Shown here: piece by piece, positions 36,673-44,957 of the stretch
Layout: every line of letters begins with the position of its first letter
Numbering within the stretch: the stretch's first letter is position 1
DNA from: Prevotellaceae bacterium
GTDB lineage: Bacteria; Bacteroidota; Bacteroidia; Bacteroidales; Muribaculaceae
DNA: 50,319 nucleotides
Assembly: GCA_021772015.1 (NCBI GenBank)
Contig: JAETNS010000017.1
Coordinates: 1-50,319 of the forward strand
Direction: 5' to 3'
Notes under the pieces: model-generated
Told to the model about the DNA's origin: nothing
The model's input: only the letters and a program-made list of their open reading frames with translations
Database searches by the model: none
Translations under genes and position numbers: made by a program

Positions 36673-36703
36673 CAAAAGTTTGTCACGGGCAGTCCCGCGA
36701 AAA

Positions 36704-37738
36704 TCACATGATGCCTCGCTCGCGGAGCTTGCATTGCCATGCCCACGCGTTGCGCATCGTTTCCTCGATGGGAGTATCGGCCACCCATCCCAACACCTTG
36801 TTGGCACGTTCGGGATTGGCCCATACCTTTTCAATATCACCGGCACGACGAGGGGCGATCTTGTGGGGGACCTTCACTCCTGTGGCCTTTTCAAACGCGT
36901 CGATAAGTCCAAGGACACTCATGCCGTTGCCTGTACCGAGATTAAAGATCTCTATCTTCTCTTCCGACTTGTCGTCAAGCATTCGCTCGACGGCTATTAC
37001 GTGAGCCTTGGCGAGATCGACAACATCGATATAATCACGGATACAAGATCCGTCAGGAGTATTGTAATCATCGCCGAATACACTCAGTTCCTTGCGGATT
37101 CCCATGGCAGTCTGTGTCAGGAACGGCACGAGATTCTGAGGCACTCCGTTGGGAAGTTCTCCAATCTCTGCGGAAGGGTGTGCGCCCACTGGATTGAAGT
37201 AACGCAACAACACGCTCTTGAAAGGAGCCCCGGCATTGATCACGTCTGTGATTATCTCTTCAGAGATCTGCTTGGTGTTACCGTAAGGAGAAGTCGCCTT
37301 TTTTATAGGAGAGGCTTCTGTGACGGGGTTGACATCCGGTTCGCCATAGACGGTACAGGAGGAAGAGAACACGATCCCCTTGACATCATATTTTCCCATC
37401 ATGTCGAGGAGATTCATCAATGTGTTGAGATTGTTGCGATAATACAGCAACGGTTTCTGCATAGACTCACCCACAGCCTTTGAGGCCGCGAAATTGATAA
37501 TCCCCTTGATATCCGGATAGGTGTCGAAAAGGATCTTTAGAGCGGTCAGGTCGGTGCAGTCGGCTTCGACGAATTCCGGACGGATGCCGGTGATTCTTTC
37601 GATTCCGTCAAGCACTTCCCGGTTGGAATTGGAGAGGTTGTCTATTATGACCACAGGATAACCGGCTTTCTGAAGCTCCACGACTGTATGGGAGCCAATA
37701 TAGCCGGTGCCTCCGGTCACAAGTATTGCGGGTTTCAT
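36704..37738 (-). CDS. galE: UDP-glucose 4-epimerase
   Basis: A 344-residue extended-SDR enzyme interconverting UDP-galactose and UDP-glucose. The NAD motif TGGTGYIGSHT opens the protein, SSSCTVYG carries the catalytic Ser region, and SPYGNTKQ provides the YxxxK pair. The C-terminal substrate region (FNLGTGNGMSV) is normal. It is the last gene of a reverse-strand operon with GH53, galK and a nucleotidyltransferase, 12 bases after the latter. In this operon it would recycle UDP-galactose from galactan breakdown. Confidence 0.95.
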   Translation of the reverse strand: MKPAILVTGGTGYIGSHTVVELQKAGYPVVIIDNLSNSNREVLDGIERITGIRPEFVEADCTDLTALKILFDTYPDIKGIINFAASKAVGESMQKPLLYYRNNLNTLMNLLDMMGKYDVKGIVFSSSCTVYGEPDVNPVTEASPIKKATSPYGNTKQISEEIITDVINAGAPFKSVLLRYFNPVGAHPSAEIGELPNGVPQNLVPFLTQTAMGIRKELSVFGDDYNTPDGSCIRDYIDVVDLAKAHVIAVERMLDDKSEEKIEIFNLGTGNGMSVLGLIDAFEKATGVKVPHKIAPRRAGDIEKVWANPERANKVLGWVADTPIEETMRNAWAWQCKLRERGIM

Positions 37739-37750
37739 TTCAAACAGTTT

Positions 37751-38653
37751 TTAGAAAAGTTTCTCGGGATAAGTCCCGTCTTTGTGAAGCTCGGCGAATT
37801 TGGCCACCACACCGGGGCGATCGGCGGCATATGTCACACCAAACCATCGAGAGTCTGTGTCAAGCACCTTGATTGTAGCCTCGCCGTTTTTGATGAGTGT
37901 GTCGATGCATAGAGGAATGAAGAACTCCGCTTTCGGGGTGTTGAGGTCCTTTTCGAGGAATTTGCGGAATTCGCGCTCTGAATAATCGAAATAGTCGGGA
38001 GTGAAGCCCCAGAGGTTCATCGAGACGGGAGTCATCGGATCAAGGGTCTGCTCGACACCGTTCTCGTCAGTGAAGACGATACGGCCGTCAGGGGCATAAG
38101 AGATGGCTGTACGCTCAACCACACCGGTCAGATTGCCATCGGCTGTCGAACATACTCCACGGGCCACAGAGCCATTCTCTGTCATGGTGTTTCCGACACG
38201 GAAACCGACCATGCAATAATCACCCTTGCGGTCGCGGGGGCGGTTGAGCTCACGAGCGATTACATTGAAAGCGTCCCGGCCATAGAAGTCATCGGCATTG
38301 ATCACGGCGAAAGGCTCCTTGATGGCATCCTTGCCCATCAGTACAGCGTGATTTGTACCCCAAGGCTTTGTGCGGTCAGCCGGACATGTGAAGCCATCAG
38401 GCAGTTTGTCTGTCGACTGGAATACGACCTCCACGGGGACATGGCCTTCATATTTGGCCAGGATCTTCTCACGGAAATCTTTCTCAAAGTCTTTACGGAT
38501 GACAAAAACCACCTTGCCGAATCCGGCCTGGAGGGCGTCATATATCGAATAGTCCATGATGGTCTCGCCATTGGGGCCAAGAGGATCAAGCTGCTTGAGT
38601 CCTCCATACCGGCTTCCCATGCCTGCAGCGAGGACAAAAAGTGTAGGTTTCAT
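37751..38653 (-). CDS. Sugar-1-phosphate nucleotidyltransferase-like protein
   Basis: A 300-residue NTP-transferase-fold protein. It starts with the nucleotide motif LAAGMGSRYGGLKQL, and has WGTNHAVLMGKDAI and NADDFYG, where an Asp should bind metal. It lies between galK and galE in a tight operon, and no galT is present. I infer that it activates galactose 1-phosphate with UTP, taking the place of GalT, although a glucose-1-phosphate or other specificity is equally possible from sequence alone. Some annotations would call it only a nucleotidyltransferase. Confidence 0.85.
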   Translation of the reverse strand: MKPTLFVLAAGMGSRYGGLKQLDPLGPNGETIMDYSIYDALQAGFGKVVFVIRKDFEKDFREKILAKYEGHVPVEVVFQSTDKLPDGFTCPADRTKPWGTNHAVLMGKDAIKEPFAVINADDFYGRDAFNVIARELNRPRDRKGDYCMVGFRVGNTMTENGSVARGVCSTADGNLTGVVERTAISYAPDGRIVFTDENGVEQTLDPMTPVSMNLWGFTPDYFDYSEREFRKFLEKDLNTPKAEFFIPLCIDTLIKNGEATIKVLDTDSRWFGVTYAADRPGVVAKFAELHKDGTYPEKLF

Positions 38654-38685
38654 GTATGTCTATGTATGTTGAATGATCAGTAGTC

Positions 38686-39822
38686 TTATTCCGAAATCTT
38701 ACGGGCACCGTCAGAAATGATCACAGGAATCACCACCGGTTCATGGCCATATTTAGCCTTGAATTCCTTCTTGGCTGTGGCGATGAAGTTGTCATAAAGG
38801 TCATCCTTCACAAGATTGATGGTACAGCCGCCGAAGCCGCCTCCCATTATGCGGGAGCCGGTCACTCCACATTCGCGGGCGATGTCATTGAGATAGTCAA
38901 GCTCCACGCAGCTGACTTCGTAGTCCTTGGATAATCCATGATGAGTCTCATACATCTTTTCCCCAACAGTCTCCATGTCTCCCTTGACCAACGCATCACA
39001 CACGTCAAGGACGCGCTGCTTCTCCTCGATCACATACTTGGCGCGGAAGTAGTCTTCGGCAGTGATGTCACTCCGGATCCCGTCAAGCATCTCCATAGTA
39101 GCGTCGCGGAGAGTCTCGACTCCGAGAGTCTTGGCCACCCTCTCACAGCTCTGACGACGTTTGTTGTAAGGAGAATCAACCAACGCATGCTTCACCTTGG
39201 AGTCAAGCAGCACGAGCTGATATCCGTCGGCCTTGAAGGGGAAATACTCAAACTCCATCGAGCGGCAATCGAGGCGCATAAGGTTGTCTTTCTTACCAAA
39301 CACAGAAGCGAACTGGTCCATGATACCGCAGTTCACCCCGCAGTAGTTGTGTTCGGTCGACTGGCCGATACGGGCAAGCTCAAACTTGTCGATCGTATTG
39401 CCGTTGAAGAGGTCGTTGAGCGCGAACGCGAAGCAGCTCTCAAGAGCGGCAGAAGAGGAAAGTCCGGCTCCGAGGGGCACGTTACCGGCAAATACAGCGT
39501 CGAACCCTTCGACTTTCCCGCCGCGTTTGAGGATTTCACGGCATATGCCGAAGATATAACGCGCCCATTGCTGGGTGGGGGCATCCTCCTCTTTCAGCCC
39601 GAACTCGGCGAACTCGTTGATGTCAATAGAGAACACGCGGACTTTGTCTGTGGCATTGGGAGCGATTTCCGCCATAATGACCTTGTCGATAGCTCCCGGG
39701 AACACAAAGCCGCCATTATAGTCGGTATGTTCACCTATAAGGTTGATACGCCCGGCGGAGGCATACATTATGCCATCCTTGCCGAATTTCTCCTTGAAGA
39801 TGGAGTTGATTTTCTTTTGCAT
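38686..39822 (-). CDS. galK: Galactokinase
   Basis: A 378-residue GHMP kinase phosphorylating galactose at C1 with ATP. It has the galactokinase signature GRINLIGEHTDYNGG, the ATP motif PLGAGLSSSAALE and the C-terminal GGGFGGCTINL. All are intact and the length is normal. It lies 18 bases after the GH53 gene and 32 before the nucleotidyltransferase, so transcription as one unit is likely. Confidence 0.96.
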   Translation of the reverse strand: MQKKINSIFKEKFGKDGIMYASAGRINLIGEHTDYNGGFVFPGAIDKVIMAEIAPNATDKVRVFSIDINEFAEFGLKEEDAPTQQWARYIFGICREILKRGGKVEGFDAVFAGNVPLGAGLSSSAALESCFAFALNDLFNGNTIDKFELARIGQSTEHNYCGVNCGIMDQFASVFGKKDNLMRLDCRSMEFEYFPFKADGYQLVLLDSKVKHALVDSPYNKRRQSCERVAKTLGVETLRDATMEMLDGIRSDITAEDYFRAKYVIEEKQRVLDVCDALVKGDMETVGEKMYETHHGLSKDYEVSCVELDYLNDIARECGVTGSRIMGGGFGGCTINLVKDDLYDNFIATAKKEFKAKYGHEPVVIPVIISDGARKISE

Positions 39823-39840
39823 GAGATAATTTTAAGGTAA

Positions 39841-40905
39841 TCAGTTTGTTGGTTTGAAATTTCTGAAAGGTGAAAGAGCCTTGGTGGGGCGACCGTCTTT
39901 GAAGCAACTTTTGTCATAGCCGCCATTGTAACCGGCCGGGGCTTCCGGCTCCCAATAGAAAATGCCCTCGAAGGACTTGTTGGCATTGTATTCATCAAGC
40001 AAGCGGGTGAGCATCTCGGAGCATTCCTCCGCCATGTCATAATGAAGCCCGATCTCACATATCATCACAGGCTTGCCGTAACGTTGCTTGACACGTTTTA
40101 TGTTTGATATCAGCTCATCTGTCTGTTCTTCCCATTTGTCATAGGGCCAGGGATAGAACGACATCCCCATCATATCGTAATTCACATTGTTTTTCTCCAT
40201 CAGGTCGAAAAACCATGTGTATAGCTCCGCGTTGTTTCCCCGGTCAATGTGAAGGATCACAGGCGCGTCAGGGTAAACAGCCTTTGACGCTTTATAACCG
40301 GCTTCAAAAAGCGCGGGAAAGTCGTGGGCATCGTCGCCGCTAATCTCTCCCGCCGGGAGCATCATGCCATTAGGCACCTCATTGCCGATCTGGACCCAGC
40401 GGACATCGATCCGCGCCTCTTTCAATGCGGAAAGGACATCGGTGACATGGGCCGACACAGAATCTGTCAATTGTGGCAGTGAAACCCCTTTCCAAGCCTC
40501 CGGCATTCTCTGCTGGCTTGGATCGGCCCAGGAATCGGAAAAATGGAAGTCAATCATAAGTGGAAGATTGAGCTGGTTGGCTCGACGTGCTTTAAGCAAT
40601 ACATCGTCTTTACCATTCCAACCACCATCAGGGTCAACCCATACCCGCAGCCGGATGGCGTTGACCCCGCACTCATCTTTGAGCAACTTGATGGCATCGG
40701 CAGGCTTACCTTCCATGTCATAGAATTTCTCGCCACCGGCCTCAAGTTCAGTCACCCATCCCACATCAGCACCGAGAGGAAAACCGTGATAATTAACCAA
40801 AGTATCCGACGGATAATCATCTAAGATTTGTGAATAGGCCGTCAAAGGAAGGAAGCCCCCCACTATCAACGAGGCAAAAATTTTACCGAAATGGCAGTAA
40901 GTCAT
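39841..40905 (-). CDS. GH53 endo-beta-1,4-galactanase
   Basis: A 354-residue exported glycoside hydrolase with an N-terminal signal peptide ending near AYSQ. The family 53 acid/base Glu is in QIGNEVPNGM and the nucleophile Glu in MICEIGLHY; other GH53 landmarks are GADVGWV, IRLRVWVDP and DFHFSDSWADP. It cuts beta-1,4-galactan side chains of pectin (arabinogalactan I). The following genes process galactose, which makes this a compact galactan-to-UDP-sugar operon. No SusC/SusD pair or second galactosidase is next to it. A TATATTTG at 40973-40980 may be the -7 box of its promoter; no -33 partner was seen. Confidence 0.93.
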   Translation of the reverse strand: MTYCHFGKIFASLIVGGFLPLTAYSQILDDYPSDTLVNYHGFPLGADVGWVTELEAGGEKFYDMEGKPADAIKLLKDECGVNAIRLRVWVDPDGGWNGKDDVLLKARRANQLNLPLMIDFHFSDSWADPSQQRMPEAWKGVSLPQLTDSVSAHVTDVLSALKEARIDVRWVQIGNEVPNGMMLPAGEISGDDAHDFPALFEAGYKASKAVYPDAPVILHIDRGNNAELYTWFFDLMEKNNVNYDMMGMSFYPWPYDKWEEQTDELISNIKRVKQRYGKPVMICEIGLHYDMAEECSEMLTRLLDEYNANKSFEGIFYWEPEAPAGYNGGYDKSCFKDGRPTKALSPFRNFKPTN

Positions 40906-41025
40906 GTTATAGACAGGTTTAGGCAGGACGGACAGGAGAGAAGCAACGGACTTGTCTGTTCCTAATTTTTTGCAAATATAGTGAAAATATCAATACCATC
41001 GATGTCAAAATTTGGAAAAAATTGT

Positions 41026-41033
41026 TAGCTTTG
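41026..41033 (+). promoter_or_regulatory. Possible -7 box for the META lipoprotein gene
   Basis: TAGCTTTG fits TAnnTTTG but has no TTG at the right distance. Confidence is low. Confidence 0.3.
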
Positions 41034-41140
41034 TAGACAGATTAATCGTACATGGTTAATTGCCTAACGTTGTCTGTATTACCGACACCAATGTCAAACG
41101 ACCATAATACATATCATATTAAAATACATAAACTATCACA

Positions 41141-42229
41141 ATGAAAATGCGACATTGCTTAAAACTTGCGGCTCTCTCCGTCATATGTGTCATAACGCTT
41201 TCCGGCTGCTCCACGATACAAAAGTCTGGATCAGAGGGACGGATCGTGACTCTTGCTGATGGCCGTCAGGTAGTAGTGAAGGGACAGAAAGACTCCGCTA
41301 TGGATCAGAACAAAGGGAAAAAACTGGCCCCTCCAAAACAAGAAAAATCCTCAAAATCGAAAAATCCCAAGAAATTGAAAGAACAGCAGACAACTACCGA
41401 CCGCGAGACAGTCGGAACCACCGTGATCTGCCCTGACAACAGGCATACACACTCCGCATCAGCTCCGACCGATTCCATCGGCAATGATGGGCTGAAGGTC
41501 GCGTCTGTAGATGAATTCTCCCTTAATGGCGAATGGACCATATATTCAGTGAGAGGGAATGCTGTCACAGGGGAGGAACGTCCATATGTGACATTCGACC
41601 TGCCGGCCAAACGGTTTTACGGCAACAATGGCTGCAATTACATAAATGGCGACCTGAGCCTCGAACCTAATCGTGGAATAAAATTCTCGGGAATGATTTC
41701 CACCCTGAAAATGTGTCAGGATGACCAATACCAATATCTTATAAATTTGGCGCTTGACGACGTGGTGTCTTACTCCGCCCGCCAGGACAAACATGAGACC
41801 CTGCTTGACCTTAAGGACAATACCGGCCGCACAATACTTGTATTGCGCCGCCACAACATGGATTTCCTTAATGGCGCATGGAAAGTCACAGAGCTTAACG
41901 GAACCCCGCTCGTACAGGCAGACGAGGCAACAATGACCTTTGACACCATCGACCTGAAGATACATGGCACCACCGGCTGCAACATTTTCAATGGGGAACT
42001 GTTTATCGACCCCGACAAGACAACCTCCCTACAGATCTTAAAGTTGATAACAACCCGCATGGGCTGCCCCCCGGATTCAAGAGAGACCGAGTTCCTCCTT
42101 GCCCTTGAATCTGTCGAGACCGCCAAGCCTGTAAGCGCTAACGAGGTAATACTGTACAACACCGACGGCACGCCGCTATTCAAACTTGTCAAAATCGAGC
42201 TTCGCGATGATATGAACACAGGCGAGTAG
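41141..42229 (+). CDS. META-domain lipoprotein
   Basis: A 362-residue lipoprotein with lipobox LSGC after a short signal peptide. A Lys/Ser-rich, low-complexity linker of about 75 residues comes next. Two META (HslJ-like) domains follow: the first around LNGEWTIYSVRGNAV with NNGCNYINGD, the second around LNGAWKVTELNGTPL with TTGCNIFNGE. Each keeps the GCN..G motif of the fold. The role of such lipoproteins is unclear; HslJ affects novobiocin resistance in E. coli. A terminator follows directly. Confidence 0.85.
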   Translation: MKMRHCLKLAALSVICVITLSGCSTIQKSGSEGRIVTLADGRQVVVKGQKDSAMDQNKGKKLAPPKQEKSSKSKNPKKLKEQQTTTDRETVGTTVICPDNRHTHSASAPTDSIGNDGLKVASVDEFSLNGEWTIYSVRGNAVTGEERPYVTFDLPAKRFYGNNGCNYINGDLSLEPNRGIKFSGMISTLKMCQDDQYQYLINLALDDVVSYSARQDKHETLLDLKDNTGRTILVLRRHNMDFLNGAWKVTELNGTPLVQADEATMTFDTIDLKIHGTTGCNIFNGELFIDPDKTTSLQILKLITTRMGCPPDSRETEFLLALESVETAKPVSANEVILYNTDGTPLFKLVKIELRDDMNTGE

Positions 42230-42269
42230 CACTCTCGGTATAATCTAACTTATCATAAAACACGCAGCA

Positions 42270-42305
42270 GCCGTTATTCGGAACGATTACGAATAACGGC
42301 TTTTC
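42270..42305 (+). terminator. Terminator after the META lipoprotein gene
   Basis: GCCGTTATTCG (42270-42280) and CGAATAACGGC (42290-42300) form an 11-bp perfect stem followed by TTTTCTT. Confidence 0.85.
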
Positions 42306-42514
42306 TTATGTATTTTGAAAAATCCCATTAATAACATAACTTCTTGGAAGTTAACTCTCCTCGACAGTTACCACGCGGAAACCACTGACTGCCATATAAC
42401 GCTTATATACAGCTAATTGTGACTGCTTTTTAAAGTCACGCTTCACCACATATGTTAACCTCCTGAAAAACAGCGGCCTTTAATTCCTAATGAAAAATCC
42501 AAGAGAAAAGTGGT

Positions 42515-42545
42515 TTGTTTTTTATAAAATAATATGCGAATTTTG
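42515..42545 (+). promoter_or_regulatory. Promoter of dnaA
   Basis: TTG (42515-42517), 20 bases, then GAATTTTG (42538-42545), one base off consensus. The start codon lies 36 bases downstream. I looked in the 42306-42580 gap for TTATNCACA DnaA boxes and saw none. Confidence 0.5.
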
Positions 42546-42580
42546 TAGTGGAAAAGACAACTTCACCACTGAGTTTCATC

Positions 42581-43960
42581 ATGCAGAAATCCCACCAACA
42601 GCTCTGGGAAGATTGTTGCAGAATATTACGCGACAACCTCCCGGCAGAGCAGTTCCGCGCCTGGTTCGAGCCGATTGCCTCGCTGGGCTTTGAGGACGGG
42701 AAGCTGACGCTTGCCGTTCCCTCTCCATTCTGTTCCGAGTATATCGAGAACAATTATCTCTCCATACTCGGCCCAACCCTCCGTCGTGTGTATGGCGAAG
42801 GGGTGAAACTCTTTTACAAATTCAACCAGATCAGCAACCATCCCGAAACAGCAATCACAGAGGGTGGACTTGCGTCATCTCCGGTGCTCAGCCGACAAGG
42901 TCACGGTCTTTTCCAGACTCCGGTAGCAGCGACTTTCGACTCACAGCTCAATCCGCGTTACACTTTCGAGAACTATTGCAGTTCGACATCAAATAAAATC
43001 GCCCGCGCGATAGGTGAAGCGATTGCCAATGACCCCAAGCTAAAGACATTCAACCCGCTATTTGTCTTCGGCCCGACAGGTGTCGGCAAGACCCACCTTA
43101 TCCAGGCGATAGGCATAAAGATCAAGGAACACAACCCCTTGGCCCGTATCCTATATGTAAGTGCCCGGCTTTTTGAAAGCCAGTTCACCGTTGCGGCAAA
43201 AAACGGGAAAGTCAACGAGTTCATCAACTTCTACCAAAGCATCGACACTCTGATCATCGATGACATACAGGATCTGGTTGACAAAGAGAAGACACAGAAC
43301 ACATTCTTCCATATTTTCAATCATCTCCACCAAAACCAGAAGCAGATCATCCTTTCGAGCGATTGTTGCCCGACCCAACTTAAAGGTATGACAGCGCGCC
43401 TGATCTCAAGGTTCAAATGGGGAATGACCGTCGAACTTGAGAAGCCGGACCTGGCTCTCAGGAGGATGGTGCTACAGCTTAAATCCGAGCAAGACGGGCT
43501 TTCACTTGCTCCTGAAGTAATGGATTTCATCGCGGAGAATGTGACAAATTCGGTCCGTGAACTGGAAGGTATCGTGGTGTCATTACTCGCCCACGCGACC
43601 GTCCTCAACCGCGAAGTGACCCTCGACTTGGCGCGCCATGTGATGAACAATGTCGTTAAACTCCACAAAAAAGCCTCGATAAATTTCGAGATGATCGCCC
43701 AGGGAGTAGCCAGCCATTATAAAATCGACGCGGATCTTATTTTCGCCAAAACCCGCAAGCGCGAGGTATCAGATGCCAGACAAATGGTGATGTACATGGC
43801 CAAGAAATATGCAAAAATGTCTTTGACGGCCATAGGAGCACGCCTGTCACGCAATTATGCGACAGTCATCCACGGCTGCAAGAACATCGAGGAGCGGCTT
43901 CCTTATGAGAAGCAGCTCCAGGAAGATGTCTCGTCAATTGAAAAAGCGATACTCGCCTGA
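42581..43960 (+). CDS. dnaA: Chromosomal replication initiator DnaA
   Basis: A 459-residue AAA+ initiator that melts oriC. Domain I begins MQKSHQQLWEDCCRI. The AAA+ core has Walker A GPTGVGKTH, Walker B LIIDDIQDL and sensor residues in TARLISRFKWG. Domain IV has ARQMVMYMAKK as the basic-loop and helix region. The major-groove recognition motif, RDHxTV in most DnaA proteins, reads RNYATVIHGC here, so Asp and His are replaced by Asn and Tyr. I chose the ATG at 42581 because the domain starts there; the frame is open from 42548. It is transcribed alone toward a convergent nitroreductase. Confidence 0.95.
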   Translation: MQKSHQQLWEDCCRILRDNLPAEQFRAWFEPIASLGFEDGKLTLAVPSPFCSEYIENNYLSILGPTLRRVYGEGVKLFYKFNQISNHPETAITEGGLASSPVLSRQGHGLFQTPVAATFDSQLNPRYTFENYCSSTSNKIARAIGEAIANDPKLKTFNPLFVFGPTGVGKTHLIQAIGIKIKEHNPLARILYVSARLFESQFTVAAKNGKVNEFINFYQSIDTLIIDDIQDLVDKEKTQNTFFHIFNHLHQNQKQIILSSDCCPTQLKGMTARLISRFKWGMTVELEKPDLALRRMVLQLKSEQDGLSLAPEVMDFIAENVTNSVRELEGIVVSLLAHATVLNREVTLDLARHVMNNVVKLHKKASINFEMIAQGVASHYKIDADLIFAKTRKREVSDARQMVMYMAKKYAKMSLTAIGARLSRNYATVIHGCKNIEERLPYEKQLQEDVSSIEKAILA

Positions 43961-43975
43961 ACCATCTGTCGTTGT

Positions 43976-44008
43976 CATGTATGATCAGAAAATCCGATCA
44001 TACATGAC
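43976..44008. terminator. Palindrome between dnaA and nitroreductase, possible bidirectional terminator
   Basis: TCATGTATGATC (43976-43987) is an exact inverted repeat of 43997-44008 with a nine-base loop. No T-run is present, so the terminator role is tentative. Confidence 0.5.
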
Positions 44009-44047
44009 ATGCACGCACTCCGTTCAAATCTCAGTCTGACGATTATA

Positions 44048-44809
44048 TCATTTTTTCAAGAAACCTGACTCATCAAGGAATTCGAGGAATTTGGCCGAAA
44101 ACAATTCATTGTTTGCACGTGGATACCGGATGTCTGTGAAAACCTGTGCAAGGGTCTGCTTTCGGTTCTCCTCCACAAAGAGCTTTGAATCCTCCCGGTT
44201 TTCTTTCTCCTTATAAAGGACATCGATCAGTCCGGCACTATAATCCCTGTATTTTTCCTTATGCACTATCGCCTCCAAAGGAAGACGACCAACGTCCATC
44301 CCATCTTCCGCAGGGTAGCCCACAGAAAGCGTGATCACAGGCACCACCAATGCGGGCAGATCCAGGATTTCGGCTATTTCCCGGGCATTGTAAGTGGTCG
44401 TCCCAAGCCAACAGACCCCAAGCCCTGCCAGTTCGGCCAATGTATTGAACTGTTGCGCAAAGGCGACAGTGTCAATCATCGCTGCCACAAGCGATTGCAG
44501 ATTATCATAACATGGGTCGGCATCACGCTCTTCACACCATCGTGAAAAGCGATTGAAATCCGCACAGAAAGTGATGACCACCTGCGCTCCCTTGACTTGC
44601 GGCTGATTGAAATGGGCAGGTGAGAGTTGGCGTTTGACCTCCTTGTCACGAGTGATTATCGCGCTGTACAGCTGCATGTTGCCTGTCGTAGGCGCATGTG
44701 ACGCTTTAAGCAGAAGATCTTCAAGCAATTCTTCCGGTATCTCCTTGTCTGAGTACATGCGGATCGTCCGGCGACCGGTCCAATATTCTCCGAGATTGTT
44801 TTCTTCCAT
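44048..44809 (-). CDS. Nitroreductase-family flavoprotein (NfsA-like)
   Basis: A 253-residue FMN-dependent oxidoreductase. It has the FMN phosphate motif RRTIRMYSD, HAPTTGNMQLY, and LGVCWLGTT. The long C-terminal part resembles NfsA-type NAD(P)H oxidoreductases. Substrates could be nitroaromatics or quinones; the natural role is unknown. It converges with dnaA. A TAACTTTG -7 box lies on the reverse strand at 44881-44888, without a clear TTG partner. Confidence 0.87.
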   Translation of the reverse strand: MEENNLGEYWTGRRTIRMYSDKEIPEELLEDLLLKASHAPTTGNMQLYSAIITRDKEVKRQLSPAHFNQPQVKGAQVVITFCADFNRFSRWCEERDADPCYDNLQSLVAAMIDTVAFAQQFNTLAELAGLGVCWLGTTTYNAREIAEILDLPALVVPVITLSVGYPAEDGMDVGRLPLEAIVHKEKYRDYSAGLIDVLYKEKENREDSKLFVEENRKQTLAQVFTDIRYPRANNELFSAKFLEFLDESGFLKK

Positions 44810-44957
44810 CTGACATCAGTTTTCGTTTGACTTCAGCATGGCCACAATCCGGCGAATATCCGGATTGACAGCCGATGCCGCAAAGTTAACTCTAATTTTC
44901 CTATTATGGAAATAGCAGAACAAACAATAGCCACATGATGTTATACATGTACTTGTA

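Noticed and set aside
42306-42580. Replication origin upstream of dnaA
   Set aside because: Dna A lies here, but I found no TTATNCACA boxes or AT-rich 13-mer-like repeats, so an origin cannot be supported.
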